Below are positions 8,604 through 17,621 of a DNA stretch of 64,000 bases, in pieces. Every line of letters begins with the position of its first letter. The stretch's first letter is position 1. The DNA comes from Pseudoalteromonas undina (GTDB lineage: Bacteria; Pseudomonadota; Gammaproteobacteria; Enterobacterales; Alteromonadaceae): assembly GCF_000238275.3 (NCBI RefSeq), contig NZ_AHCF03000003.1, positions 1,116,001-1,180,000 on the forward strand, in the 5' to 3' direction. The notes below the pieces were generated by a model. That model worked only from the letters and a program-made list of their open reading frames with translations, made no database searches and was not told the origin of the DNA. The translations under genes were made by a program, and so were the position numbers.

Positions 8604-8984
8604 CTGTATTCCTTGATTCAATTATAACTTTTTCATTATATTGCATTTTCTCCAGAAAGTTGTTGATGCTTTATGGCTTAATTACACACTTTACTAAAAA
8701 TGCTTTCCTCGCACTCACAAAATCATCAGCGCTTTAATATTCTGCTACTTCAAACAATGCATCAACTATTTTGGACTAGATTAATAATTCCACTAATTAA
8801 CGTTAATGTAAATAATTGTTTATGCGAGGTTTTAGGTGGATTATGGGCATAAGTAAGAGAAGGCAATAATGCTATGAGTATAATCAGCTGTGCTCAATTA
8901 AAAGCTGGTTACGATGGAGGTTAAGTTGGGGAGTTATCTGGTTGGGCTTAAGTGAATTTAAAAAAGGATGTTTGTAAGTATTAA
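8604..8984. other. non-coding spacer
   Basis: About 380 bases between the GFA gene and the terminator of the DUF6435 gene. The sequence is A+T rich, without long open frames on either strand, repeats or tRNA-like folds that I could see. Confidence 0.5.
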
Positions 8985-9006
8985 AACCCCGCGTTTTTAA
9001 CGCGGG
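8985..9006 (-). terminator. intrinsic terminator after DUF6435 gene
   Basis: Stem CCCGCG (8988-8993) / CGCGGG (9001-9006), loop of seven bases; on the minus strand it is followed by GTTTTAA. It lies 27 bases past the stop of the small gene. Confidence 0.75.
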
Positions 9007-9033
9007 ATTGGTTTGGATTGATAGGCTATATGT

Positions 9034-9213
9034 TTACTTGGCTTTTTTGGCTTCGAGTGCTTCTATTTCATTCCAGATTTTTTCAGCCTCGTCAGTTAAC
9101 ATCGCATAGCTTTTAATATCGCCTTTTCTTTGTGCTTGCATGCCTTGCTCTAATTTTGCATCGTACTCTTTACGCAATTTTTTGATTGGATCTGGCTTTA
9201 AAAATGAAAACAT
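9034..9213 (-). CDS. small DUF6435-like protein
   Basis: A 59-residue charged, helical protein starting MFSFLKPDPIKKLRKEYDAKLE, a pattern I know from small DUF6435 proteins of Vibrio and Pseudoalteromonas. The ATG at 9213 is favoured over the in-frame GTG at 9219 because GAGGG sits five bases before it. A clear terminator follows, supporting a real monocistronic gene. The function is not known; the sequence suggests a soluble two-helix hairpin. Confidence 0.7.
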   Translation of the reverse strand: MFSFLKPDPIKKLRKEYDAKLEQGMQAQRKGDIKSYAMLTDEAEKIWNEIEALEAKKAK

Positions 9214-9306
9214 CAACACCCTCGTTGTTTATTAGCTAATTACAGTAACAGTACGCAGTTAAGCTGCAAAAAGTTTGCTGTTACTGTAATTAGATGTATT
9301 AAATGA

Positions 9307-10467
9307 CTACTTAGGATCTAGTCGCACAATGCCCTGGCCATCTAATCCAAGGTAAATAGTACCATCATCACCTTGGGCTAGGCTGCGAATACGGCCAATA
9401 CCTTCAAGTAATTTACTTTGTTTAACGACCTTGCCATCTGCTATTTCTAATACGCTAACAAAGGCGTATTTCATTGAAGCGAGTAAAAATTTACCTTTAA
9501 GTTCAGGGTATTTATCACCTTTTACTAGCAACATGTCTGAAGGAGCGATAGACGGTGTCCACTGTAATATGGGCGCTTGCATGCCCGGTTTTTCTGTTAA
9601 ATCGGTAAACGAGGTGCCGCTATAGTTAATACCGTAACTCACCACGGGCCAGCCGTAGTTAGTTTTAGGTTTAATCATATTAAGCTCATCGCCACCACGG
9701 GGGCCGTGTTCGTGTGCCCAAAATACACTATTGTCACCATCGAACCACATACCTTGTGGGTTACGATGCCCATAAGACCAAACCGCTGGTTTTGCACCTT
9801 TTTGGTTTACGAAGGGGTTGTCGGATGGAATTTTACCATCGTCGTGTAAACGATAAATTTTACCGCCATCACGGCCTAAATCTTGTGGGTTAATATCTCG
9901 CGAGCCGCGGTCGCCAATCGAAAAATACACATAGTTTTGGTTATCAAACACAATACGGCTGCCGTAATGCTGACCTTTTTTAGAGTTATGCTCACCTTTG
10001 TATAATTGTTGTGACTCAAGTAGTTGGCTGTGATCGTTACTTAGCTTTGCACGCATAAGTGCGGTGTTACTACCTGCGCCATCGCCTTCACTGCTTGAAT
10101 AAGTAATATATAGCCATTGATTATTAGCAAAATCAGGGTGTAGCTCTAAATCAAGAAGCCCGCCTTGGCCGTTGGCATCTATTTTTGGTAGCCCAGTGAT
10201 TTTAGTTAAGCTGGTGGAGTTATTACGAAGTAAATAAAGGATGCCGCTGCGCTCGGTTATTAATAAGTCACCGTTTGGCAGAGCCTCAATAGCCCACGGA
10301 ATTGAAATTCCTTGGGCAACAGTTACCGGTTTTACATTAAGCGCTAATTTATCCAATTCTTTAAAATCAACTGCATAAGCGCTGAGGCTGGTGAGCCCCG
10401 TAAGTGCAAATGCACAACTGATTTTGGCAAGTGTAGAAAATTTTTTACGCGTTGTTACTTTGTTCAT
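9307..10467 (-). CDS. PQQ-dependent sugar dehydrogenase (soluble aldose dehydrogenase type)
   Basis: A 386-residue secreted six-bladed beta-propeller of the glucose/sorbosone dehydrogenase family (YliI type), which oxidises aldoses with PQQ in the periplasm. It has a signal peptide (basic start, hydrophobic core, LSAYA cleavage motif near residue 32). Family motifs are IPWAIEALPNGDLLITER, GQGGLLDLELHPDF, YGHRNPQG and HEHGPRGGDELN, the last two supplying PQQ and calcium ligands. The ATG at 10467 has GGAAG five bases upstream and is preferred to the TTG at 10479. No pqq biosynthesis genes are in the window, so the cofactor may come from elsewhere. It is divergent from the desaturase operon. Confidence 0.88.
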   Translation of the reverse strand: MNKVTTRKKFSTLAKISCAFALTGLTSLSAYAVDFKELDKLALNVKPVTVAQGISIPWAIEALPNGDLLITERSGILYLLRNNSTSLTKITGLPKIDANGQGGLLDLELHPDFANNQWLYITYSSSEGDGAGSNTALMRAKLSNDHSQLLESQQLYKGEHNSKKGQHYGSRIVFDNQNYVYFSIGDRGSRDINPQDLGRDGGKIYRLHDDGKIPSDNPFVNQKGAKPAVWSYGHRNPQGMWFDGDNSVFWAHEHGPRGGDELNMIKPKTNYGWPVVSYGINYSGTSFTDLTEKPGMQAPILQWTPSIAPSDMLLVKGDKYPELKGKFLLASMKYAFVSVLEIADGKVVKQSKLLEGIGRIRSLAQGDDGTIYLGLDGQGIVRLDPK

Positions 10468-10538
10468 AATGGCTTCCAAAATTAACTAAATTTTAACTAC
10501 CTTAGCACGCTATTTATCATGGTGTTAAGTATTTGGGA

Positions 10539-10556
10539 TAAGTACAAGTGCACGCA
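10539..10556. promoter_or_regulatory. possible FabR/DesT-like half-degenerate operator (site 3)
   Basis: The sequence TAAGTACAAGTGCACGCA shares the core TACAAGTG-C-ACGC with the reverse complement of site 1 at 10659. It is less symmetric than the other two and lies nearer to the sugar dehydrogenase start. It may be a weak third site or chance. Confidence 0.4.
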
Positions 10557-10658
10557 ATTTAATCGTTCTCCATTGGGTACTTAAGCGTTGTTAACCTTTA
10601 AATACCGCTCTAGAAAAATTGAATAATTACTCTAATGGGGTTGAAATTTAAAAATTCG

Positions 10659-10676
10659 AGCGTACACTTGTGCGCT
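10659..10676. promoter_or_regulatory. FabR/DesT-like operator (site 1)
   Basis: AGCGTACACTTGTGCGCT is a near-perfect 18-bp palindrome. It closely resembles, from memory, the operator bound by the TetR-family unsaturated-fatty-acid regulators FabR and DesT (core GCGTACA-TGT-CGC). It lies 85 bases before the start of the ferredoxin-reductase/desaturase operon, whose relatives in Pseudomonas are DesT targets. Confidence 0.68.
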
Positions 10677-10684
10677 GAAGTTTG

Positions 10685-10702
10685 GGCTTACACGTGTATG
10701 CT
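10685..10702. promoter_or_regulatory. FabR/DesT-like operator (site 2)
   Basis: GGCTTACACGTGTATGCT is a second 18-bp palindrome, centred on ACGT, 26 bases downstream of site 1 and agreeing with it at 14 of 18 positions by eye. Two sites about two and a half helical turns apart suggest paired binding of one repressor. Confidence 0.65.
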
Positions 10703-10761
10703 CAAATATAAAACCCAGCAGAAACTAATGGGTAGTCGATTTAAATAGAGAATTTATAACC

Positions 10762-11805
10762 ATGTTAACTCCGGTATTAGACCAATTTTCAAAATGGTTT
10801 TTACACCATCAAAGCTTTGCAGCTTATATTGAGCCAATAATGCAAAAGTTTAAACCTGCGTGGCGCGCTGACCTTTTTCGAGCCAAGGTTGTTGATGTCC
10901 AAGCGCTAAGCGGGCGATTTTTAAGTATTTCACTTAAACCAAGTAAAAGGTGGCCTATACATATTGCTGGTCAACACATTAGCTTAACGGTGGAAGCTAA
11001 TGGACGTTTGCTTACTCGAGTGTTTACTTTGGCATGCAGCCCCGCACAATATAAGGCGACAGGTTTACTTCGTTTATTAGTAAAAACAGATCAGCAAGGT
11101 CATTTTACAAGCCAATTGCAAAATGCATTAGCGGTGCAGCCATGGTGTAATATTTCTCCACCAAGTGGCGACTTTGTATTTAAAAGCTGGCACAAACCCA
11201 GCACGTTTATTGCTGGTGGTTCGGGAATTACGCCTATGCTTGCTATGCTTGATCAGCAGCTAGGTAATACTGAGCATCAGATAAAATTAATTTACTTTGC
11301 TAAAGCAGGTGAGCATCAATGCACTAATGAGTTAAAAATGCTGACACAGCAATATAATCATTTTTCTTACGTACTGCTTACACGGGATCGAAGCCCATAT
11401 TTAACTACTCATATAAATACGGACGATAATCCTGATATATATTGCTGTGGTCCTGCAGGGTTTATGCAAGAAGTTGCAGATTTTACTCGTCTACTTAATT
11501 TAACCTATTACCAAGAATCGTTTGGCCTATCCTTGCCTAAATTGACTGACGACAATCATTTTTCAGTAATAATAAATAAAGACACGCATGTAGTGACTAG
11601 TAATGAGGTGCTATTAAACCAGTTTGAAGCAAAAAAACTCCCTGTGCAGCGTGGTTGCGGCATTGGTATTTGCCATCAATGCCAGTGCATTAAAAAGTCG
11701 GGAGTGGTGCGTAATTTAAAAACTAATCAATTATCAGACACTGGCGAGCAGTTAATTCAACTGTGTGTGAGCCAAGCCGTTAGCGATTTGGAGTTACAGC
11801 TATGA
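10762..11805 (+). CDS. ferredoxin reductase with 2Fe-2S domain, DesC-like
   Basis: A 347-residue electron-transfer protein: FAD-binding domain (residues about 35-135, with RVFTLACSP in place of the usual RxYS), NAD(P)-binding domain (GGSGITPMLAML near 153-164 and CCGPAGFM near 230), and a C-terminal plant-type 2Fe-2S ferredoxin domain with C299, C304, C307 and C335. It would pass electrons from NAD(P)H to the desaturase encoded next, with which it overlaps by four bases (ATGA). In Pseudomonas the equivalent pair is desC-desB. Two palindromic operators lie upstream. It lacks a membrane anchor and is probably peripheral. Confidence 0.88.
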   Translation: MLTPVLDQFSKWFLHHQSFAAYIEPIMQKFKPAWRADLFRAKVVDVQALSGRFLSISLKPSKRWPIHIAGQHISLTVEANGRLLTRVFTLACSPAQYKATGLLRLLVKTDQQGHFTSQLQNALAVQPWCNISPPSGDFVFKSWHKPSTFIAGGSGITPMLAMLDQQLGNTEHQIKLIYFAKAGEHQCTNELKMLTQQYNHFSYVLLTRDRSPYLTTHINTDDNPDIYCCGPAGFMQEVADFTRLLNLTYYQESFGLSLPKLTDDNHFSVIINKDTHVVTSNEVLLNQFEAKKLPVQRGCGIGICHQCQCIKKSGVVRNLKTNQLSDTGEQLIQLCVSQAVSDLELQL

Positions 11806-12854
11806 CAACCATTAATTATCAACAGTTAGCCGATGATTTAGATGAAATTAAAATGTCGACATTAGCTACAGTTGGGCAAAAGGATGCAAACTATATTCGT
11901 TCTATTGTGCGTAAGCAGCGGTTTTGCGAAATAGGTGGGCGGATTTTATTGATGCTTGGTTTTGTACAGCCATTATTGTGGGTAGCGGGTGTGTTGTTAC
12001 TTGGTTTGGCTAAAATTCTCGACAACATGGAAATTGGCCACAATGTAATGCATGGTCAATACGATTGGATGAACGACAAACAGCTTAACTCTAAAACTTA
12101 CGAGTGGGATATAGCCTGCGACGGCCAAAGCTGGAACCGCGTTCATAACTTTGAACACCATACTTACACTAACATTATCGGAAAAGATCGTGACTTTGGT
12201 TATGGCTTATTAAGATTGAGCAATGACTTTAAATGGCGACTAAAAAATACATGGCAGTTTATTACTTATTTAAATCTGAGCGTGCTGTTTCAGTGGGGCG
12301 TGTCGTATCACGAGCTCGCAGGCGAGCGAGTCTTTATAGGTAAAAAGAAACCAAACCGTGAAGGTGCTGTGGCGCATAGCACCTTAAAAAAGCGCTTTTT
12401 TAGTAAAGGGGCGCGCCAACTAATTAAAGACTATGTGTTATTTCCAGTTTTGGCGGGGCCATTATTTTTGTGGGTATTAAGCGGTAATTTGCTGGCAAAC
12501 TTAATTCGTAACCTATGGACCTCAACCATTATCTTTTGTGGCCATTTTACTGAGCAAACCCATACCTTTTATGAGCAAGAATGCAAAAACGAAAGCCAAG
12601 GGCAATGGTATTATCGCCAAGCGCTGGGGTCGTCAAACATTAAAGGGGCGCGTTGGTTTCATATTTTAACTGGGCATTTAAGCTTTCAAATAGAGCATCA
12701 TTTATTTCCTGATTTGCCATCGTCCCGTTATCAAGAAATTGCGCCTAAAGTACAAGCTGCATTACAAAAGCAGGGCATTGCTTATAATACTGGCGGATTT
12801 TTTCATCAATACACCTCAGTGTTAAAGCGTATATTGCGTTATTCATTTAAATAG
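11802..12854 (+). CDS. fatty acid desaturase, DesB-like
   Basis: A 350-residue membrane di-iron desaturase. The three histidine boxes are HNVMH at residues 80-84, HNFEHH at 115-120 and QIEHH at 296-300, with hydrophobic segments around residues 45-65, 150-170 and 215-240. The pattern fits acyl-CoA/acyl-lipid delta-9 type desaturases such as Pseudomonas DesB, which insert double bases into saturated acyl chains with oxygen; here double bonds in membrane lipids would help a cold marine bacterium. The start overlaps the stop of the reductase gene, so the two are translationally coupled. Regulation by a FabR/DesT-like repressor is likely from the upstream palindromes. Confidence 0.88.
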   Translation: MTTINYQQLADDLDEIKMSTLATVGQKDANYIRSIVRKQRFCEIGGRILLMLGFVQPLLWVAGVLLLGLAKILDNMEIGHNVMHGQYDWMNDKQLNSKTYEWDIACDGQSWNRVHNFEHHTYTNIIGKDRDFGYGLLRLSNDFKWRLKNTWQFITYLNLSVLFQWGVSYHELAGERVFIGKKKPNREGAVAHSTLKKRFFSKGARQLIKDYVLFPVLAGPLFLWVLSGNLLANLIRNLWTSTIIFCGHFTEQTHTFYEQECKNESQGQWYYRQALGSSNIKGARWFHILTGHLSFQIEHHLFPDLPSSRYQEIAPKVQAALQKQGIAYNTGGFFHQYTSVLKRILRYSFK

Positions 12855-12897
12855 AGGTTAATAAAATAACCGAAACTATAATGTATGCATTAAATAA

Positions 12898-12923
12898 TCA
12901 GCTAACCTTAAAATGTTAGCTGA
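12898..12923 (+). terminator. hairpin after desaturase gene
   Basis: Perfect 9-bp stem TCAGCTAAC (12898-12906) / GTTAGCTGA (12915-12923), 43 bases after the stop. There is no T tract, so termination is uncertain. Confidence 0.45.
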
Positions 12924-13085
12924 ATATTGCATTAAAGAGTTGGCAAGCGCTTTTTTGATTAAATAATCATCAGTACATGCAAAAAATTCTTCTAATTAAT
13001 TTAAAAACAGCTCGTTTTGCTATGGTTAAATAGTAGCTGGTTGTCATACAATGGAGAAAAATAGACCACACAAGAGAGAATAAAA

Positions 13086-14081
13086 ATGGCAGCATTTGGT
13101 ACTGTGTTTATGCCGCAGATGATTCAAGCTAAGTTTTCTGACAATCAGTGGGGCGAAAGCTCAATTGTTCCTTGCGATAAGCTTGAGTTGCATGCAGGTG
13201 CGCACGTTCTTCATTATTCAAGTACATGTTTTGAAGGGTTAAAAGCCTTTCGTCACGAAGATGGCTCGGTTAATATTTTTAGAATGGACGCTAATATTGC
13301 GCGCATGCAGCAAAGTTCTGAATTGTTGAGTTTACCTGCTGTTGATGGCGAGATGCTAAAAACAATGATCATCGATATTGTTCGTGAATACGCCGATGAA
13401 ACGCCGCTTCCTCCTGGTTCTATGTATATTCGCCCAACCCACATTGGTACAGAAGCTGCCATTGGTAAAGCGGCGGCACCGTCAATGAGTTCGTTGCTTT
13501 ACACGTTATTATCGCCAGTGGGTGATTATTTTTCAGGTGGTGCAACTGCGTTACGTGTTTTACTTGAAGAAGATGGTATGCGCTGTGCCCCGCACATGGG
13601 TATGATCAAAAGCGGTGGTAACTATGCCAGCGCACTTGGCCCAATTTCAGCAGCACGCACTAAATATAAAGCCGACCAAATTTTATTTTGCCCAGGCGGC
13701 GATGTACAAGAAACCGGTGCCGCAAACTTTATTTTAATTGATGGCAATGAAATCATTACAAAAGCACTCGACAGCACATTTTTACACGGTGTAACCCGTA
13801 ATAGCATTTTAACCATAGCTAAAGATTTAGGTATGACGGTTAGCGAGCGCAACTTTACTGTCACTGAGCTTTTAGAGCGTGCAGCAAAACCAGGTACTGA
13901 GGCAGCACTTTCAGGCACTGCGGCAGTATTGACTCCAGTAGGTACGTTTATTCATAACGATAAAGAATACAAAGTAGGTAACGGTGAACCAGGGCCAACA
14001 ACGGCACGCTTACGTCAAGCATTGAACGACATTCAATGGGGTAAGAGCGAAGATAAACACGGTTGGTTAACTAAAATCTAA
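13086..14081 (+). CDS. ilvE: branched-chain amino acid aminotransferase
   Basis: A 331-residue fold type IV PLP transaminase that interconverts Leu, Ile and Val with their 2-oxo acids in the cytoplasm. Recognisable parts are LHYSSTCFEGLKAFRHEDG (residues about 43-60), the PLP-lysine region MIKSGGNYASALGP (about 173-186, K near 175), the QETGAANFILI strand and GVTRNSILTIA that binds the cofactor phosphate, and SGTAAVLTPVG. The layout is that of the larger, eukaryote-like branched-chain aminotransferases rather than E. coli IlvE. A purine-rich AGAGAGAA precedes the ATG. It stands alone rather than in an ilv operon. Confidence 0.92.
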   Translation: MAAFGTVFMPQMIQAKFSDNQWGESSIVPCDKLELHAGAHVLHYSSTCFEGLKAFRHEDGSVNIFRMDANIARMQQSSELLSLPAVDGEMLKTMIIDIVREYADETPLPPGSMYIRPTHIGTEAAIGKAAAPSMSSLLYTLLSPVGDYFSGGATALRVLLEEDGMRCAPHMGMIKSGGNYASALGPISAARTKYKADQILFCPGGDVQETGAANFILIDGNEIITKALDSTFLHGVTRNSILTIAKDLGMTVSERNFTVTELLERAAKPGTEAALSGTAAVLTPVGTFIHNDKEYKVGNGEPGPTTARLRQALNDIQWGKSEDKHGWLTKI

Positions 14082-14090
14082 TCGGGTTCT

Positions 14091-14356
14091 AGGGTCTGTT
14101 GACCTTTGCGGATTAAAATTTGTTCAAACTAGGGGCGGTTTAATCGCGGCGCGAGGTTTGTAACCTAGTGGGCTAAGTAAAAACCGAGCAACAAAGAGTA
14201 AATCGTCCCTAGGCAGAACCCTTCGGGCAGCGCCTGTTTGGCATTGATGCTGCGTTATCGCCTATTTATGGGGAATAACCACACCACATAGGCTCTGCCT
14301 TGCCTAAATACCAAACAGACTGCTGCAAATTTAACCTTGAAAGATCAACAGACCCT
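14091..14356. mobile_element. 266-bp MITE-like element, copy 1
   Basis: A non-coding element bounded by inverted ends AGGGTCTGTTGACCTTT and its complement AAAGATCAACAGACCCT. It matches copy 2 at 25168 over its full 266 bases with about 20 substitutions and no gaps. Inside are nested inverted repeats, including CTAGGGGCGGTTTA facing TAAATCGTCCCTAG, CTGTTTGG facing CCAAACAG, and GCCTAT facing ATAGGC. No clear target duplication is visible. It lies between ilvE and the terminator, implying insertion into the ilvE 3' region. Confidence 0.8.
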
Positions 14357-14364
14357 AATCTATT

Positions 14365-14394
14365 AAAAAGCCACACTATTTAGTGTGGCTTTTT
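14365..14394. terminator. bidirectional intrinsic terminator
   Basis: Long perfect stem AAAAAGCCACACTA / TAGTGTGGCTTTTT at 14365-14378 and 14381-14394, with T tracts on both strands. It serves the TonB receptor gene on the minus strand and presumably served ilvE before the MITE-like element was inserted. Confidence 0.88.
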
Positions 14395-14409
14395 GGTTTA
14401 AGCTACAGC

Positions 14410-16965
14410 TTAAAACTTCATTTCAATTTTGCCGTATACATAACGGCCATTAAAACCAAATGGTGAAAAGCCCGAGTACGAGAACAAGCGAGAGAAAGTG
14501 GTTACATCGCTCACCAGCTCACGAGTTGGATCTGGGTATACATCAAACACATTATTAGCGCCTAAGCTAAGAGTAAGGTTATTATTAAGTGCATACGCCA
14601 CATCTAAATCGGTGATCCATTTAGGTTCTAACACTTCGTTACGCTCTGGATTTTCAGACGGGTCTTGTGTTTCACCATAACGAGTACTACGTAGTGTGGT
14701 GCGCCATTCGTTAAGTGTCCATGTTGCGCTAAGGTTGTATTTATTACGCGGTGTGCTCACTTCAAAACGACGTAGCTCGTTACCCGAGAACAAATTATCT
14801 TGCTCAACCCCAACACTTTGTAATTGTGCTGGTGGGTCAATAATATCGGTGACTTGGTTTTTACCGTAGTTGTAACCTAAATTAAACGCTACATCACCGT
14901 AATTGTCGGTGATTAAATTATAAGAAGCGACGACGTCAACGCCACGGGTTTTGCTATCGATCGCGTTTAAGAAAAATCGACCTTGGTTAGCGCCGGTGCC
15001 CTCAAGTAAGCTTGCAACGCCTGCGCCCGATAAGTTATTTGATAACACAATACGGTCATCAATTAATATTTGGTAGTAATCCACCGATAAGCTGAAGTTG
15101 AAGTCGGTTGACCACGTAAAGCCAACACCGTAGTTAGTAGCTTCTTCTGCGTCTAAACCTGGTGAACCCAATGCAACGGCAACATCGCTGCTTGGCGCAA
15201 AGGTACCTGTTTGTGTTGGTTCGCCATCTACAAATACAGTCGCTACCGAGGTAAAGTATTGCTGTTGTAAAGAGGGCGCTCTAAAGCCGGTTGATACAGA
15301 GCCGCGTAGTGCTAAGTCTTCTGTAAGTGTATAGCGGGTGGCAATTTTACCATTAAGCGTGTCGCCAAAATCAGAGTAGTCTTCGTAACGCGCGGCTACG
15401 GCAACATTCCAGTTATCTGTAATAAAGGCTTCTAAGTCAACGTAAAGGCTAACATTGTGGCGGCTGTTGTCACCCGCAGATTCAGGTGTGAACCCCGGGA
15501 ACACTTGTGAACCTGCAGAGCCGAATGGGCCATTAACCGGATCGGTCACGGCACCACCTGGGCCAAAATTACCACGCGCATAAGAGGCTTCTTCACCTGC
15601 TTGAATTTCATACCCTTCGCGGCGATACTCAGCGCCCACTGCCACGTTAATTCCGCTGGCTAAAAAGTCAGCATCAATCTCACGGCTAAAATCAAGATTA
15701 ATAGTCAGCTGATCGTAAGTTAGCGTGCCTGCATCAAAACTAGTTTGGCTACTTGGCCCATATGAAGTGTTTAAACTATTAATAACACCAAAGTTAAAGG
15801 CATCTTGGCCATATACCGCAGAAGCATCGTAGTTCCATTCATTAGCAAAGCCTTTCACACCTAAAGCAAATGAAAAGTCATCAATGTCTGAGGTGATCAC
15901 CGGCAAAAAGCCATCAGGATATATTTCTGTAACGTTACGGCTGTCTTGGGCGCGACGATAAAAACCACCGCCTTCCCCTTCACGTTTACTGTATGAGCCA
16001 AAAGAATAGAGCTCAGCATCGTTAGTTAATTGATAACCGGCATTGTAAAACAGCGCAAAGTCTTCAACAGTGCCGTTACCAAAGTTATGGTTGTAACGAT
16101 CCCATGTGAATTCGCGTGGGTCGAGAGAGCCATCAGGTAAACGAGCGTAGTTTTCGCGTTGGTCGTAATCAGAGCGGTTGGTTGAGCTGCGATCGCGATA
16201 TTCACTAGAAATACTCAAAAAGCCGTTATCGCCTAATTCAAACCCCATATTACCTTGCAGAGTTAAGGTTTGGCCGTCGGTAAGCGAGCGGTCGCTGCCC
16301 TCAGTAAAAGCTAAGTCACCATTTGCGTCCTCAGAGACCGATTGTAACTGCGCTACACCGTCCATATCGGTAATATTTGCACCATATACGGCACCTAAAC
16401 TACCGCCACTGCTATTGCTTTTAAGGACGATATTAATCACCCCGGCAATAGCGTCTGAGCCATATTGAGCTGCGGCGCCGTCGCGTAATACTTCAATGCG
16501 TTCAATCGCGTTTGCAGGAATAGCGTTTAAATCAACTGATGACGAGCCACGACCCGTTGAGCCGTTTAAATTAAGTAGCGCGTTACTGTGGCGACGTTTA
16601 CCATTTACGAGTACTAAGGTGTGATCAGGGGCTAAGCCACGCAGTTGAGCTGGGCGTACGTGGTCGCTGCCATCGGTAATTGATGGTTGGGGGAAATTAA
16701 AACTTGGTAATAACGTACTTAATAATGCATTGGTTTCTGTTTGCCCTGAACTTTTTAAGGCATCATTACTGATAATATCAATAGGCACTGGGCTATCTTC
16801 AACTGTGCGGCCTAGTCGGCGAGAGCCAATAACACTAATTTGTTCAATGTTTTCTTGCGCCTGAGTCTCTTGCTCAGCGGCATTAACCGTCCATGAGCCA
16901 ACAAGTGCAGCGGTGATACTTAAAGTGATGGTTTTTTTTGCTGTAAATAGCGGTGTAAGTTGCAT
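14410..16965 (-). CDS. TonB-dependent outer-membrane receptor
   Basis: An 851-residue TonB-dependent transporter. There is a signal peptide ending near residue 29 (SWTVNAAE), a plausible TonB box EQISVIGSR near 41-49, a plug domain (about 55-185) with LVNGKRRHSN, IERIEVLRDGAAAQYGSDAIAGVINIVLK, and then a beta-barrel ending in the aromatic YGKIEMKF. The plug carries long Ser/Gly-rich parts typical of Alteromonadales receptors with carbohydrate or peptide substrates, but the ligand cannot be named. No FecI/FecR regulators or catabolic genes adjoin it. It ends in a strong shared terminator. Confidence 0.9.
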   Translation of the reverse strand: MQLTPLFTAKKTITLSITAALVGSWTVNAAEQETQAQENIEQISVIGSRRLGRTVEDSPVPIDIISNDALKSSGQTETNALLSTLLPSFNFPQPSITDGSDHVRPAQLRGLAPDHTLVLVNGKRRHSNALLNLNGSTGRGSSSVDLNAIPANAIERIEVLRDGAAAQYGSDAIAGVINIVLKSNSSGGSLGAVYGANITDMDGVAQLQSVSEDANGDLAFTEGSDRSLTDGQTLTLQGNMGFELGDNGFLSISSEYRDRSSTNRSDYDQRENYARLPDGSLDPREFTWDRYNHNFGNGTVEDFALFYNAGYQLTNDAELYSFGSYSKREGEGGGFYRRAQDSRNVTEIYPDGFLPVITSDIDDFSFALGVKGFANEWNYDASAVYGQDAFNFGVINSLNTSYGPSSQTSFDAGTLTYDQLTINLDFSREIDADFLASGINVAVGAEYRREGYEIQAGEEASYARGNFGPGGAVTDPVNGPFGSAGSQVFPGFTPESAGDNSRHNVSLYVDLEAFITDNWNVAVAARYEDYSDFGDTLNGKIATRYTLTEDLALRGSVSTGFRAPSLQQQYFTSVATVFVDGEPTQTGTFAPSSDVAVALGSPGLDAEEATNYGVGFTWSTDFNFSLSVDYYQILIDDRIVLSNNLSGAGVASLLEGTGANQGRFFLNAIDSKTRGVDVVASYNLITDNYGDVAFNLGYNYGKNQVTDIIDPPAQLQSVGVEQDNLFSGNELRRFEVSTPRNKYNLSATWTLNEWRTTLRSTRYGETQDPSENPERNEVLEPKWITDLDVAYALNNNLTLSLGANNVFDVYPDPTRELVSDVTTFSRLFSYSGFSPFGFNGRYVYGKIEMKF

Positions 16966-17157
16966 AACTAATTTCCCTCATTCGATGCTCTACAGGTGGT
17001 TTCAATATAGTGTTTGTAAAAATAATGAACTAATTGAAATTACTGTTGTCAAGTTAGACCATTTTTACAATCGAGGTCAATTGAATTACATTCAATCTAC
17101 AACTTATTTACAGCGAGTAAGATGAGGTGTTTATGATACCGAAGCGTAAGTAGCCAT

Positions 17158-17469
17158 TTACCATTTAATTTTGCCCATCAGTATATCTTTAAACATGACC
17201 CAATCACCCCATAAACTGTATAACGGGTGCTTAAATGTGGCGGGGCGGTTTTTCTCAAAAAAGAAATGCCCAACCCATGCGAAGCCATAACCAATCACCG
17301 GTAATAACCATAACAATACGAATTGTGAGCTAATAAGCGCATAGCCGGTCAAAAGCAACACTAAACTACTGCCAATAAAATGCAGCCTGCGACAAGTTTT
17401 ATTACGATGCTCTTTTAGATAGTAAGGGTAAAAGCGCTTAAAGCTGGTAAAAGATTTAGTTTCTGTCAT
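17158..17469 (-). CDS. short DUF962/Mpo1-like protein
   Basis: A 103-residue two-helix membrane protein with the DUF962 signature: YPYYLKEHRNKTCRRLHFIGSSL (residues about 14-36) and GYGFAWVGHFFFEKNRPATFKHP (about 60-82), including conserved histidines likely to bind iron, and the ending SLWGDWVMFKDIL. It belongs to the same broad superfamily as the 167-residue protein at 6390 but to a shorter subfamily. A role in lipid hydroxy-acid oxidation is possible from the yeast Mpo1 precedent. It stands alone, divergent from the peptidase gene. Confidence 0.85.
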   Translation of the reverse strand: MTETKSFTSFKRFYPYYLKEHRNKTCRRLHFIGSSLVLLLTGYALISSQFVLLWLLPVIGYGFAWVGHFFFEKNRPATFKHPLYSLWGDWVMFKDILMGKIKW

Positions 17470-17621
17470 TACTCAACCTGTTAGTGTTTAAAAATCGTTC
17501 ATTTATTTAAGCGCAATTTAGCGCAGGTTAACAGCAATAAATGACGTTTACCGCAAGTTGATAGACAAACAAACAGAAAGTTAATAACTTAGGCTGACTA
17601 TAAAAAAATAATGGTAAAGCA

